Assembly: GCF_905187505.1 (NCBI RefSeq)
Contig: NZ_CAJJIC010000009.1
Location: 1-39,078, forward strand
Source: an uncultured Mailhella sp.
GTDB lineage: Bacteria; Desulfobacterota; Desulfovibrionia; Desulfovibrionales; Desulfovibrionaceae
Length of the DNA: 39,078 bases
Direction: 5' to 3'
A program made the translations under genes and the position numbers. The notes beneath the pieces are model-generated. The model was not told the origin of the DNA, searched no databases, and saw nothing but the letters and a program-made list of their open reading frames with translations. How positions within the stretch are numbered: the stretch's first letter is position 1; each line of letters starts with the position of its first letter. Shown here in pieces: positions 24,781-33,681 of this stretch.

Positions 24781-27105
24781 ATGGGCAAGGATCTGATTAT
24801 CGTGGAGTCACCGGCCAAGGTGAAGACCATCAAGAAATTTCTGGGAAACAAATACATGGTGCAGGCCAGCGTGGGTCACATCCGCGACCTGCCCACCAGA
24901 GAAATCGGCGTGGACGAGGCCCACAACTTTGCCCCTCACTACGAAATCATCAAGGGCAAGGAAAAAGTGGTGCGCGATCTTCAGGACGCGGCCTCCAAGG
25001 CCGACACCGTCTACCTCGCGCCCGACCCCGACCGCGAGGGTGAGGCCATAGCCTGGCACATCGCCGAAGTCATCAAGAACAAGGCGAAGAACATCAAGCG
25101 CATCCAGTTCAACGAAATCACCTCCCGCGCCGTGAAGAACGCGCTGGAGCACCCCCACGACATCAATCCCGACCTCTTCGACGCGCAGCAGGCCCGCCGC
25201 GTGCTCGACCGTCTCGTGGGCTACAAGATTTCGCCTCTGCTCTGGAAAACCGTGAAGCGCGGCATCTCCGCCGGGCGCGTGCAGTCCGTGGCGCTCCGGC
25301 TCATCGTGGAACGCGAAGAGGAACGCCTTGCCTTCGTGCCCGAAGAATTCTGGACCTTCCGCGCCCTGCTTGCCGGAGCCACGCCTCCTCCCTTCAAGGC
25401 CGAACTCGTCAAAATAGAAACGAGCTTCGCCAAAAAGCTCAAGGAACTTTCCGAGACCGACGGAGACGGCAGGGACAAGGAAAAGAGCTCCCGCAAAATT
25501 CTCATTGCCAGCAAGGCCGCGGCCGACGCCATGGAACAGGCCATGGCCGGTCAGCCCTTCGTGGTGTCGCAGGTGGAGGAAAAGGAGCGTTCCCGCAATC
25601 CGCTGCCGCCCTTCACCACCTCCACGCTGCAGCAGACGGCCAACCAGCGCATAGGCTTCACCTCCAAGCGCACCATGGCCACGGCCCAGCGTCTGTACGA
25701 AGGCATAGAGCTCGGCGAAAAGGGAACCACGGCCCTCATCACCTACATGCGCACCGACTCCGTGCGCATCGCCGACGAAGCCAAGAAAAGCGCCGCCGAC
25801 TACATAGAGCAGCGCTTCGGCAAGGACTACATGGCTCCCGGAGGCAAGGGACGTTCCTTCAAGGGCAAAACCTCCGCGCAGGACGCCCATGAAGCCGTGC
25901 GCCCCGTCGACATCACGCTGACGCCTCAGGACGTGAAGGATTTCCTCACCCCCGACCAGTACCGTCTCTACAACCTCATCTGGTGCCGCTTCGTGGCCTC
26001 GCAGATGGCCGCCGCCACCTATCACGACACTTCCGTCACCCTGACATGCGGTCCCGGTCTGTGGAAGGCCAAGGGCGAACGCCTGCTCTTCCCCGGTTTT
26101 CTCGCGGTGATGCCCCGTTCCGTGGATGAAGAGGAGGCCGCGCTGCCCGCCCTGCGCGAAGGCGAAGTCGTCACCCTGCAGAAACTGGAAAAGGAACAGA
26201 AGTTCACGCAGCCTGCGCCGCGCTACACCGAAGCCTCCCTGGTCAGGGAACTGGAAGAACGCGGCATCGGCCGCCCCTCCACGTATGCCACCATCATTTC
26301 CACCATCGAGGATCGCGAATACGTGCGCCTCGAAGACAAGCATTTCGTGCCCACCGACCTCGGCAAGGTGGTCTGTTCCCAGCTGCGCGACCACTTCGCA
26401 AGGCTCATGGACGTGGGCTTCACCGCCGAAATGGAAAACAATCTCGACAAGGTGGCCGATGGAGAGCTCGGCTGGGTCGACCTCATGAAGGACTTTTCAA
26501 AGGACTTCAATCCCACGCTGGAAGCCGCGGCAAAGAACATGGCTCCGGTGAAGGGAGGCCTCACCACCGACGTTCCCTGTCCCGAATGCGGCAAGCCCCT
26601 TGTGGTGAAGTTCGGCAAGAGCGGAGAATTCCTGGCGTGCACGGGCTATCCCGAATGCCGCTACACCACCAATTTCACCCGCGACGAAAAGGGCAAGATC
26701 ATTCCTCAGGAGCGCCCGAAGGAAGAACATCAGAAAATGGGCACCTGCCCCAAGTGCGGCGGCGACGTCATTCTCAAGCAGTCCCGCACGGGAAGCCGCT
26801 TTTTAAGCTGCTCCCGCTATCCCGAATGCGACTACGCCGCTCCCTTCTCCACGGGAGTGACCTGCCCCAAGTGCGGCAAGGGAACACTGGTGGAAAAAAG
26901 CTCCCGCAAGGGCAAGCTGTTCTACTCCTGCTCCCGCTATCCCGAATGCGACTACGCCGTATGGGACTGGCCCGTGGCCGAAACCTGCCCGGAATGCCAG
27001 TCACCCATTCTGGTCATCAAGACGACCCGCGCGCGCGGTCGCCACATAGCCTGTCCCAATCCCAAGTGCCGGTACACAAGGGAGCTCGACGAAGGACAGA
27101 ACTGA
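24781..27105 (+). CDS. topA: DNA topoisomerase I
   Basis: This is a type IA topoisomerase that relaxes negative supercoils. The product has 774 residues from the ATG at 24781 (MGKDLIIVESPAKVKTIKKF), although the frame is open back to 24601. The TOPRIM domain has APDPDREGEAIAWHIAE, and the active-site Tyr322 is in TALITYMRTDSVRI. RGIGRPSTYATIIST is the conserved motif near residue 490. The C-terminus carries four C4 zinc-ribbon repeats of the form CPxC...CxxYPEC, at about residues 600, 655, 695 and 740, the last with CPNPKC. E. coli TopA has three true zinc ribbons. The ribosome site is weak (GAGCGAG). Confidence 0.97.
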   Translation: MGKDLIIVESPAKVKTIKKFLGNKYMVQASVGHIRDLPTREIGVDEAHNFAPHYEIIKGKEKVVRDLQDAASKADTVYLAPDPDREGEAIAWHIAEVIKNKAKNIKRIQFNEITSRAVKNALEHPHDINPDLFDAQQARRVLDRLVGYKISPLLWKTVKRGISAGRVQSVALRLIVEREEERLAFVPEEFWTFRALLAGATPPPFKAELVKIETSFAKKLKELSETDGDGRDKEKSSRKILIASKAAADAMEQAMAGQPFVVSQVEEKERSRNPLPPFTTSTLQQTANQRIGFTSKRTMATAQRLYEGIELGEKGTTALITYMRTDSVRIADEAKKSAADYIEQRFGKDYMAPGGKGRSFKGKTSAQDAHEAVRPVDITLTPQDVKDFLTPDQYRLYNLIWCRFVASQMAAATYHDTSVTLTCGPGLWKAKGERLLFPGFLAVMPRSVDEEEAALPALREGEVVTLQKLEKEQKFTQPAPRYTEASLVRELEERGIGRPSTYATIISTIEDREYVRLEDKHFVPTDLGKVVCSQLRDHFARLMDVGFTAEMENNLDKVADGELGWVDLMKDFSKDFNPTLEAAAKNMAPVKGGLTTDVPCPECGKPLVVKFGKSGEFLACTGYPECRYTTNFTRDEKGKIIPQERPKEEHQKMGTCPKCGGDVILKQSRTGSRFLSCSRYPECDYAAPFSTGVTCPKCGKGTLVEKSSRKGKLFYSCSRYPECDYAVWDWPVAETCPECQSPILVIKTTRARGRHIACPNPKCRYTRELDEGQN

Positions 27106-27117
27106 CGCCTGTCTGAC

Positions 27118-27150
27118 AAAGGGCCCGGGAACACGTTCCCGGGTCCTTTT
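27118..27150 (+). terminator. Terminator after topA
   Basis: AAAGGGCCCGGGAAC pairs with GTTCCCGGGTCCTTT over 15 bp including one G-U pair, followed by TTTCC. It lies 13 bases past the topA stop codon. Confidence 0.88.
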
Positions 27151-27531
27151 CCTTCCTCTGCCGGCTTTTCCCCGTCCGATGGTGTCCGGCCACCTCCCGG
27201 CCCTCTTCCGCCGTTGCCTTGCCATCCCTCCGTGCCTCCGAAAGGCATAAGACCGGCCCCGCTCTTCCGGCCCATCTTTCTGCTCCCCTCAGGCTCCCGC
27301 TCTCGCGCCGAAAACCGTCGCTCCCTTCCCTGAAAATCCATTTTTGCATCAAAAAACACGACACGGGCCACGACTGGAACCAAAACGGACTCAAGGACAG
27401 ATCATCCCAAGCCATTTTCATTCCAACCGTCTGCCATGACACAAAAAAATATTCCGGCACGAACTTTGCAGAGAATCATGCGTCAACAGGCATGGACAAA
27501 GTCCTGCAAACCCTTACTCTAAGGAGCACGC
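27151..27531. other. Upstream region of the gamma-glutamyltransferase gene
   Basis: This 380-base stretch has no credible gene. The second half (about 27330-27500) is more AT-rich than its surroundings and holds the sigma-54 promoter match at 27454-27470. That leaves about 300 bases upstream where an enhancer-binding protein could bind. A ribosome site (AAGGAG) lies at the 3' end. Confidence 0.6.
27454..27470 (+). promoter_or_regulatory. Candidate sigma-54 (RpoN) promoter of ggt
   Basis: CCGGCACGAACTTTGCA matches the sigma-54 consensus TGGCACG-N4-TTGCW at all conserved positions except the first T. The invariant GG (27456-27457) and GC (27468-27469) are separated by exactly ten bases. The -12 element lies about 62 bases before the ATG. 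No such site was seen in front of the other genes checked by eye. Confidence 0.55.
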
Positions 27532-29277
27532 ATGAACACCACCCTCAAACGGGCGGTCGCGTTCGGAGCGGCGGCGCTGTGCGCCCTGCTTTCCGTTCCC
27601 CGTCCCGGAGCAGCTGCCATGGAAAGCCCTTCCTACTGCGACACCATTTCCCAAAGCACCAATCCCCTGGCCACGCGCGGCATGGTGACCTCTCCCAATC
27701 ATCTGGCCACGCAGGCAGGACTCGACATTCTGCGCCGCGGCGGCAACGCCGTGGACGCGGCCATAGCCACCGCCGTCACGCTTGCCGTGGTCTATCCGCA
27801 GATGTGCACGCCCGGCGGCGACAACTTCTGGCTCATCTACAACGCCAAGACGGGAGAACTCAGAGGCCTGAACGCCAGCGGCCGCGCAGGATCGAAGGCC
27901 ACCATCGACTTCTACGCCTCCAGAGGCCTGAAAAGCATTCCCTCCCGGGGCTATCTTGCGGCCAACACCGTCCCCGGCACCGTTTCCGGCTGGGACGAGG
28001 CCTACCGCTACAGTCAGTCCGCCCTCAAAACGGCCATGCCCTGGAAGGAACTCTTTTCCTCGGCCATTTCCTACGCAGAGGACGGCTTTCCGGTAAGCAC
28101 GTCCCTTGCCTTCTGGAGCGCCGTGAACGCCGATCCCGACGACAAGGTTTTCCGCGACCTGCAGAGATTCCCGGAATTCGCCCGCGTGTTCATGAAGGAC
28201 GGCAGTCCCCTCGTCACGGGCGAAATGTTCCGCCAGCCGGACCTTGCCGCCACGCTGAGCGTCATGGCGGAAAAAGGCGCCGGAGAATTCTACAGGGGAA
28301 GCATTGCCAGGAAGATCGTGGCCGATCTGGAAAAAAACGGCGGCCTGCTCACGCTTGAGGACTTTGCCTCGCACAGGGCCGAATGGGTCACGCCCATACG
28401 CGTGAACTACCGGGGACTTGCGGCCTGCAACCTGCCGCCGAACACGCAGGGCATGGCATCCCTCGAAATTCTGAACATCCTGAACAACTTCAACGTGAAG
28501 GCCATGGGCGAGGGCAGCGCGGATTACTACCATGCCCTCATCGAGGCTACCAGGGAGGCCTTCATCGACCGAGACCGGTATCTTTCCGATCCTGCCTTCG
28601 TTTCCATTCCTCTGGACGAGCTGCTTTCGGAAGAGCACGGCAAGGAGCAGGCTGCGCGCATCGACATGAAAAAGGCGGCCGGCCCCGGAGCTCCCCTCGA
28701 TCCCAAGGGCGACACCGTCTGGCTCGGCGTGGTGGACAAGGACGGCAACGCCGTCTCTCTCATCCAGAGCATCTATCACGACTTCGGTTCCGGCATCGTG
28801 GCCGAAGGCACCGGCGTGCTCCTGCAGAACCGCGGCAGCTTCTTTTCTCTTGATCCGAAGCATGTGAACCGTCTTGAGCCCGGCAAGCGCACCATGCACA
28901 CGCTCAACCCCGCCATGCTCCTCAAGGACGGACGCCCCTGCCTCGTATACGGCACCATGGGCGGCGAAGGACAACCGCAGACGCAGGCCGCCATCGTGAC
29001 CCGCGTGGTGGACTTCGGCATGACTCCGCAGGAAGCCATTACCGCTCCCCGCTGGCTCTACGGCCGCACCTGGGGCGCCGCATCCAACGACGTGAAGCTC
29101 GAAGGGCGCATTCCCCCCGCCGTGGTCGAGGAACTTGCACGACGCGGCCATCCCGTGAAGGTCGTGGAAAACTTCACCGACACCATGGGCCATGCCGGCG
29201 CCATTCTCGTTCATGAAAACGGCGTGCTCCAGGGCGCAACCGATCCCCGCGGCGACGGACTCGCAGCGGGATTCTAG
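27532..29277 (+). CDS. ggt: Gamma-glutamyltransferase (gamma-glutamyltranspeptidase), exported
   Basis: This Ntn-hydrolase cleaves gamma-glutamyl bonds such as that in glutathione. The product has 581 residues. A signal peptide (MNTTLKRAVAFGAAALCALL to about residue 28) predicts a periplasmic location. N-terminal family motifs are RGMVTSPNHLATQAGLDIL, RRGGNAVDAAIATAVTLAVVYP and MCTPGGDNFWLIY. The precursor is expected to cleave itself before the catalytic threonine, probably Thr395 in KGDTVWLGVVDKDGNAVSL. The small subunit then has NRGSFFSLDPKHVN, GKRTMHTLNPAML and GTMGGEGQPQTQA. The GDTVWL nucleophile region resembles the YwrD-like branch, so glutathione may not be the main substrate. It has a strong AAGGAG site and a candidate sigma-54 promoter. 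Confidence 0.93.
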   Translation: MNTTLKRAVAFGAAALCALLSVPRPGAAAMESPSYCDTISQSTNPLATRGMVTSPNHLATQAGLDILRRGGNAVDAAIATAVTLAVVYPQMCTPGGDNFWLIYNAKTGELRGLNASGRAGSKATIDFYASRGLKSIPSRGYLAANTVPGTVSGWDEAYRYSQSALKTAMPWKELFSSAISYAEDGFPVSTSLAFWSAVNADPDDKVFRDLQRFPEFARVFMKDGSPLVTGEMFRQPDLAATLSVMAEKGAGEFYRGSIARKIVADLEKNGGLLTLEDFASHRAEWVTPIRVNYRGLAACNLPPNTQGMASLEILNILNNFNVKAMGEGSADYYHALIEATREAFIDRDRYLSDPAFVSIPLDELLSEEHGKEQAARIDMKKAAGPGAPLDPKGDTVWLGVVDKDGNAVSLIQSIYHDFGSGIVAEGTGVLLQNRGSFFSLDPKHVNRLEPGKRTMHTLNPAMLLKDGRPCLVYGTMGGEGQPQTQAAIVTRVVDFGMTPQEAITAPRWLYGRTWGAASNDVKLEGRIPPAVVEELARRGHPVKVVENFTDTMGHAGAILVHENGVLQGATDPRGDGLAAGF

Positions 29278-29417
29278 CTCCCGTTTTCTTCTGGGGAGAG
29301 CTCCGCCTCTGCCGCAAAGAATGCCGCTCAAGTGAAACAGACGGAAACAAGGGCGGAACGGCCGTCCAGAGACACTGAAAAGCCGTCCCGCCCTTCTTTC
29401 AACGCCAATCGGAGCGC

Positions 29418-29888
29418 CTACAGCTCCACGCTTCCGTCCGGCCGGGAAGGACTCTCCGGAACGCGCTTCGGCTTCAGCCCTTCCACGGCGTCGCCGAGTT
29501 CCCGCATGGCCCTGCCCATCTGACGCCCCAGGCTCTCGCCGAGCGCCGCCGCACCGTCGCGGGCGTCGTCCCAGGCCCGGGACACACGGTCGCCGGCGCG
29601 CTTCTCCTCCAGAAGCTCGAGCGTGCGGGAGCCGAGGCCTTCAAGACGCAGACCGAGCATTTCAAGACGCTCCCGCGTCACCCGGCCGTCCACGAAGGCT
29701 TCGCGGAGAAGAGGCAGGACCCTGTCCTCATAATCCGCGGCGGAATACATGTCGCGCAACGCCAGCAGCCCGCCGTATTCGGCCGGCGTGATTTCCGCAT
29801 CCCGCCAGGCCATCCGTTCCAGATAGACGTTTGCGGCAAAAAAGGCGCACGCCGCAGCCAGCACGACGATGATGATGTTTTTACCCAT
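29418..29888 (-). CDS. Unrecognised membrane-anchored helical protein
   Basis: I do not recognise this 156-residue protein. The ATG at 29888 follows a good GAGGAGG ribosome site, whereas the open frame to 29990 overlaps the end of sfsA. Residues 4-22 (NIIIVVLAAACAFFAANVY) form one hydrophobic segment, a membrane anchor or uncleaved signal. The rest is charged and helical: AEYGGLLALRDMYSAADYED, then LREAFVDGRVTRERLEMLGLRLEGLGSRTLELLEEK, and a C-terminal amphipathic part ending in a proline-rich tail. No catalytic motif is visible. It lies 82 bases downstream of sfsA on the same strand and may share its transcript. Confidence 0.72.
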   Translation of the reverse strand: MGKNIIIVVLAAACAFFAANVYLERMAWRDAEITPAEYGGLLALRDMYSAADYEDRVLPLLREAFVDGRVTRERLEMLGLRLEGLGSRTLELLEEKRAGDRVSRAWDDARDGAAALGESLGRQMGRAMRELGDAVEGLKPKRVPESPSRPDGSVEL

Positions 29889-29970
29889 GACTGCCACCTC
29901 CTCGGCAGGAAAATACGTGAAACACGCTGTTCCCGGGACCTGCGCTCCAGAAAAAGGGAGACTGCGTACG

Positions 29971-30693
29971 TCAGCATTCCCGATACTCAAGCATGCCGCC
30001 GTAATGTATGCCGTCTTCCTTCACGTGCACCACCGTGGGATACACCTCGACCCCGGCTCGCACGGCCAGACGCAGAGCTTCGGCATAATCGGGGTCAACA
30101 TAGTCGGCAGCGCCGAAGCAGCGCCCGTCCGGACGCTGAACGACGTACAGCATGGCGGCCCTGCACCCTTCCGACACAAGGCGCATGAGCGTGTGGAGAT
30201 GCTTTGCGCCCCGGGTCGTGACCGCGTCGGGAAAGGCCGCCACGTCATCTTCCACAAGCGTCACGTTCTTGCATTCCACCCACAGTTCCGGCAGTGACGG
30301 CCCGGCAAGAAGTCCGTCGAGGCGGCTCTCTCCGTTCACGGCCTCCCGTCTGAGCGACGCATAGCCTCCTGCCCAGGCGAGCAGGCCTTTCCGGAACAGG
30401 GCTTCGAGCAGTCTGTTGGGCATCGACGTGTTCACGCCCACCCAGAAAAAGCCGCTTCCTCCGGGCTGCCCCAGCGCCTCCACCGTCCATTTGAGCTTTC
30501 TTGCGGGATTGCGTGCCGGCGACAGGAGAACCGGACAGCCCGGACGCAGAAGGCCGAGCATGGTGCCGGTATTGTTGGTGTGCGCCGTCACCTCTTCGCC
30601 GTCCAGCTCCGCCATCACGAAAAAACGCTTCTCCCTGCGGATGAAACGGCCGACCCGGCAGCCTTCGGGGTACGGCAGAAGCAGCGTTTCCAT
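29971..30693 (-). CDS. sfsA: Sugar fermentation stimulation protein / DNA-RNA nuclease SfsA
   Basis: This is a nucleic-acid-binding protein whose family has been described as a maltose regulator and, more recently, as a nuclease. The ATG at 30693 gives 240 residues beginning [20 protein letters not shown], with a GGAAGGAA site upstream. Family motifs are [73 protein letters not shown], and the PD-(D/E)xK-like ECKN core. The usual CPNTGSM is here TNNTGTM. The gene has a divergent promoter region shared with the class I aminotransferase (30694-30900). Confidence 0.93.
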   Translation of the reverse strand: METLLLPYPEGCRVGRFIRREKRFFVMAELDGEEVTAHTNNTGTMLGLLRPGCPVLLSPARNPARKLKWTVEALGQPGGSGFFWVGVNTSMPNRLLEALFRKGLLAWAGGYASLRREAVNGESRLDGLLAGPSLPELWVECKNVTLVEDDVAAFPDAVTTRGAKHLHTLMRLVSEGCRAAMLYVVQRPDGRCFGAADYVDPDYAEALRLAVRAGVEVYPTVVHVKEDGIHYGGMLEYREC

Positions 30694-30900
30694 GACTTCC
30701 TTCCTTTTCCCTGAAAGGGACACAATGCTGCGACGCTGCGCTGAAAAGCGAATGACGTACCGGGACAAAAAAGACGTGCAACCGTCTGCCGCAAGGACTT
30801 TCATGTACCAAACATCAATTTACAGGCCGCATTGAAGTTGATAGAGTTTACCGTGACCGTCAGGCCTTTTTATTGCTCATATCAACCAGGAAGCGCAACC
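30694..30900. promoter_or_regulatory. Divergent promoter region between sfsA and the class I aminotransferase
   Basis: These 207 bases separate two divergent genes. The part nearest the aminotransferase is AT-rich, but no convincing -35/-10 pair or known riboswitch motif could be picked out by eye. Confidence 0.4.
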
Positions 30901-32070
30901 ATGAACTTTGCCGACAGAATGAAAAAGATAACCCCCTCCGCCACCCTTGCGATCAATGCCAAGGCCCTCGAAATGAAGGCGAAGGGCATAGCCGTCACCA
31001 GCCTCGCCGTGGGCGAGCCCGACGCTCCCACCCCGCGTCACATCTGCGAAGCCGCCAAAAAGGCCATTGATGAAAACTTCACCAAGTACACCCCCGTCAA
31101 CGGCATCATGGAAGTTCGCAACGCGGTCTGCCATTATTTTCAGCGCCAGTATCAGGTGTCGGCAAAGCCTGAAAACGTCATTCTCACCACCGGCGGCAAA
31201 CAGTCTCTGGCCAATACGCTCCTCGTCATGCTCAACGACGGCGACGACGTGTTGCTGCCCTGCCCCTACTGGACCAGCTATCCCGACCTCATCCGTCTTG
31301 CCGGCGGCAATCCCGTGCTCGTGAAGGCCGACTCCTCCCGGGGCTTCCGCATCGACCCGTCCGACCTCGAAAAGGCCGTCACGCCCAGAACCCGCATGAT
31401 GATTCTGAACTCGCCCTCCAATCCCACGGGCGTCGCCTACACCCAGGAAGAGCTCGACGCGCTCGTCACCTGGTGCTTTGAACACGACATTTTCGTGCTG
31501 GCCGATGAAATGTATGAGCAGCTTGTCTACGACGGCAAGCCCGTGAGCGCCTCCCGCTGGTGGGAAAAGCATCCTGAAAGGATCGCCATTCTGAACGGCC
31601 TGTCCAAGGCATTCTCCATGCCCGGCTGGCGCGTGGGCTACACGCTCGGCCATGAGGATCTCATCAAGCAGTGCTCCAAGCTGCAGGGACAGATGACCTC
31701 CCATATGTGCTCCATTGCCCAGAAGGCTGCCGTGGCTGCGCTCGACGGGCCCTACGACTGCGTGGAAGAAATGCGCCTCTCCTTCCTGCGCCGCCGCGAC
31801 CTCGCCATGGCCGAAATTTCCACCTGGCCCGGCGTGGTATGCCATCGCCCCGGCGGGGCCTTCTATCTGTTCCCGGACGTGAGCGCCCTCTTCACGCCGG
31901 AAATGCCCAGCGGTGAAGCCGTGTGCTCCTACCTTCTTGAAAAGGCCCGCGTGGCCTGCGTGCCCGGCGAAGCCTTCGGCGATCCGCACTGCATCCGGCT
32001 TTCCTACGCCGTTTCCGATGACGTTCTCATGGATGCGCTGCGCCGCATAAAGGAAGCCCTGTACCGCTGA
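30901..32070 (+). CDS. Class I PLP aminotransferase (aspartate aminotransferase-like)
   Basis: The product has 389 residues from the ATG at 30901, preceded by AGGAAG. The open frame back to 30832 has no family sequence. Motifs are VGEPDAPTPRHICEAAKKAI, YTPVNGIMEVRNAV, NSPSNPTGVAYTQEEL and ADEMYEQLVYDGK. The PLP-binding Lys236 lies in NGLSKAFSMPGWRVGY, and RLSYAVSDD is near the C-terminus, where Arg binds the substrate carboxylate. This is the subgroup Ib pattern of AspB-type enzymes. Aspartate is the likely substrate, but related aminotransferases look the same at this level. Confidence 0.92.
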   Translation: MNFADRMKKITPSATLAINAKALEMKAKGIAVTSLAVGEPDAPTPRHICEAAKKAIDENFTKYTPVNGIMEVRNAVCHYFQRQYQVSAKPENVILTTGGKQSLANTLLVMLNDGDDVLLPCPYWTSYPDLIRLAGGNPVLVKADSSRGFRIDPSDLEKAVTPRTRMMILNSPSNPTGVAYTQEELDALVTWCFEHDIFVLADEMYEQLVYDGKPVSASRWWEKHPERIAILNGLSKAFSMPGWRVGYTLGHEDLIKQCSKLQGQMTSHMCSIAQKAAVAALDGPYDCVEEMRLSFLRRRDLAMAEISTWPGVVCHRPGGAFYLFPDVSALFTPEMPSGEAVCSYLLEKARVACVPGEAFGDPHCIRLSYAVSDDVLMDALRRIKEALYR

Positions 32071-32077
32071 CGAGACC

Positions 32078-32099
32078 GGCCCCCGTCGCGACGGGGGCC
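32078..32099 (+). terminator. GC-rich hairpin after the aminotransferase
   Basis: GGCCCCCGT pairs perfectly with ACGGGGGCC around a CGCG loop, starting seven bases after the stop. It has no U tract, so it may be a weak or rho-assisted terminator. Confidence 0.5.
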
Positions 32100-32173
32100 G
32101 TCGGCCCGCATCCGTCGGAACGTCATTTCTTGACGACTCTTCGCTCAAAACCTCTTTATTGGATGGTGTGTTT

Positions 32174-33496
32174 ATGACTCAGGCGAAACTTGATTGGGCT
32201 CATGCATGGCTTGGCGGCGTTGCCGACCGTCCTTCCGACGACTCCCGCTTCATCGAAAAGCTGAAGCAGGAGCTGCCGGTACTTCCCTTCCTGGCGCTTC
32301 CCTTTGCGGAAGACCTCATTCATCAGCTTGAAATTCATGAAGAATTCTTGAGAAGCTTCAAGCATATGCTGCTGCTTGGCATCGGCGGATCGGCGCTTGG
32401 ACCCCGCGCGCTCCAGCGTGCCTTCGCCCCCGGACAGGACCGTCCCAACTACGACGGCCCCAGCCTGTGGATTGCCGACAACGTGCATCCCGAGTGGCTT
32501 CAGGAGCACCTCGACAAGCTCGTGCCCGAAGACACGCTGGTGGTCGTGGTCAGCAAGTCCGGCGGCACCATCGAAACCATAGCCCAGTATCTCATCGTTC
32601 TGCCCTGGCTTCAGGCGAAGCTTCCCGGAACCTGGCAGGAACATCTTTTCGTGGTGACCGACGCCAACAAGGGCTTCTTGCGCGACGAAGTGGACAAGTA
32701 CGCCCTGCGCTCCCTGCCCGTGCCGGACAACCTCGGCGGACGCTACTCCGTGCTTTCCGCCGTGGGCATGGTGCCCGCGGTGTTCCTCGGCATGGACTGG
32801 AAGGGCCTCATTCAGGGCGCCATTTCCGTGGGCCGTCCTCTGGCGGAAAACCCCGACACGCTCCTTGACCATCCCTCCTGGAAGCTTGCCCGCTGGGCCT
32901 GGCAGATGTCCGAAGCCGGCAAGAGTCAGGTCATATACTTCTGCTACATTCCCGCCTGGTCCACCTTCGGCCCCTGGTTCTGTCAGCTCTGGGCGGAAAG
33001 CCTCGGCAAGGACGGCAAGGGCACCATGCCCATTCCCGCCACGGGCGTGACCGATCAGCACTCCCTGCTTCAGATGTTCCTTGACGGCCCCAAGGACAAA
33101 ATCTGTCTTTTCGTCAGCACTCCCGCCAACAAGAGCCTGCTGCCCATGCCCACCAAGCTGCCCGAGCAGTGGCAGTACCTGAAGGGCCACACCTTCGGCG
33201 ACATTCTCGACGCCGAGACCCTGGCCACCCGCGCCACGCTGGCTCAGAAGGACGTGCCCGTCGTGCATCTCGACATGCCCGATGAAAGCGCCTTTTCCGC
33301 CGGCAAAATGATGATGCTGCTTGAGGCCGCCACCATCTTCACCGGCTGGCTCATGGGCATCAATCCCGTGGATCAGCCCGCCGTGGAAAACGGCAAGAAA
33401 CTGGCCCGCGCCCGTCTCGGCATGCCCGGTTCCGAAGAAGACGCGGCAAGGCTGGCCATGTTCACCGCCATTCCGTCGCAGACCATGGACTTCTAA
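32174..33496 (+). CDS. pgi: Glucose-6-phosphate isomerase
   Basis: This enzyme interconverts glucose 6-phosphate and fructose 6-phosphate. The product has 440 residues from the ATG at 32174. A TTG at 32159 is an alternative start that would add five residues. Neither has a strong ribosome site, but GGATGG sits upstream of the ATG. Sugar-isomerase motifs are MLLLGIGGSALGPRALQ, VVVSKSGGTIETIAQYL, NLGGRYSVLSAVGMVPAVFL and the catalytic Glu region FCQLWAESLGKDGKG. ATGVTDQHSLLQMFLDGPKD follows. It is the compact bacterial type, shorter than the 550-residue E. coli enzyme. Confidence 0.95.
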   Translation: MTQAKLDWAHAWLGGVADRPSDDSRFIEKLKQELPVLPFLALPFAEDLIHQLEIHEEFLRSFKHMLLLGIGGSALGPRALQRAFAPGQDRPNYDGPSLWIADNVHPEWLQEHLDKLVPEDTLVVVVSKSGGTIETIAQYLIVLPWLQAKLPGTWQEHLFVVTDANKGFLRDEVDKYALRSLPVPDNLGGRYSVLSAVGMVPAVFLGMDWKGLIQGAISVGRPLAENPDTLLDHPSWKLARWAWQMSEAGKSQVIYFCYIPAWSTFGPWFCQLWAESLGKDGKGTMPIPATGVTDQHSLLQMFLDGPKDKICLFVSTPANKSLLPMPTKLPEQWQYLKGHTFGDILDAETLATRATLAQKDVPVVHLDMPDESAFSAGKMMMLLEAATIFTGWLMGINPVDQPAVENGKKLARARLGMPGSEEDAARLAMFTAIPSQTMDF

Positions 33497-33607
33497 TCCA
33501 GGCCGAGCGTCGGAACGTCTCTTCCGCCTGTGCCGAAGAGACGGCGCATGACGAAATGAACGCCCCGCCCGCCGGGACGGCGTGAAGGCGAAAAGACCCG
33601 AGTTCAG

Positions 33608-33632
33608 GAGGGGGAGGCTCTACCTCCCCCTC
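33608..33632 (+). terminator. Hairpin downstream of pgi
   Basis: A perfect 10-bp stem (GAGGGGGAGG with CCTCCCCCTC, loop CTCTA) is followed by TTCC. The stem is strong and the U tract weak. It lies about 110 bases beyond pgi and 50 bases before the kinase gene. Confidence 0.65.
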
Positions 33633-33681
33633 TTCCATCGGAAACATCCCGGCACGCTTACGTTTTTTTGAAGGAATTTCC

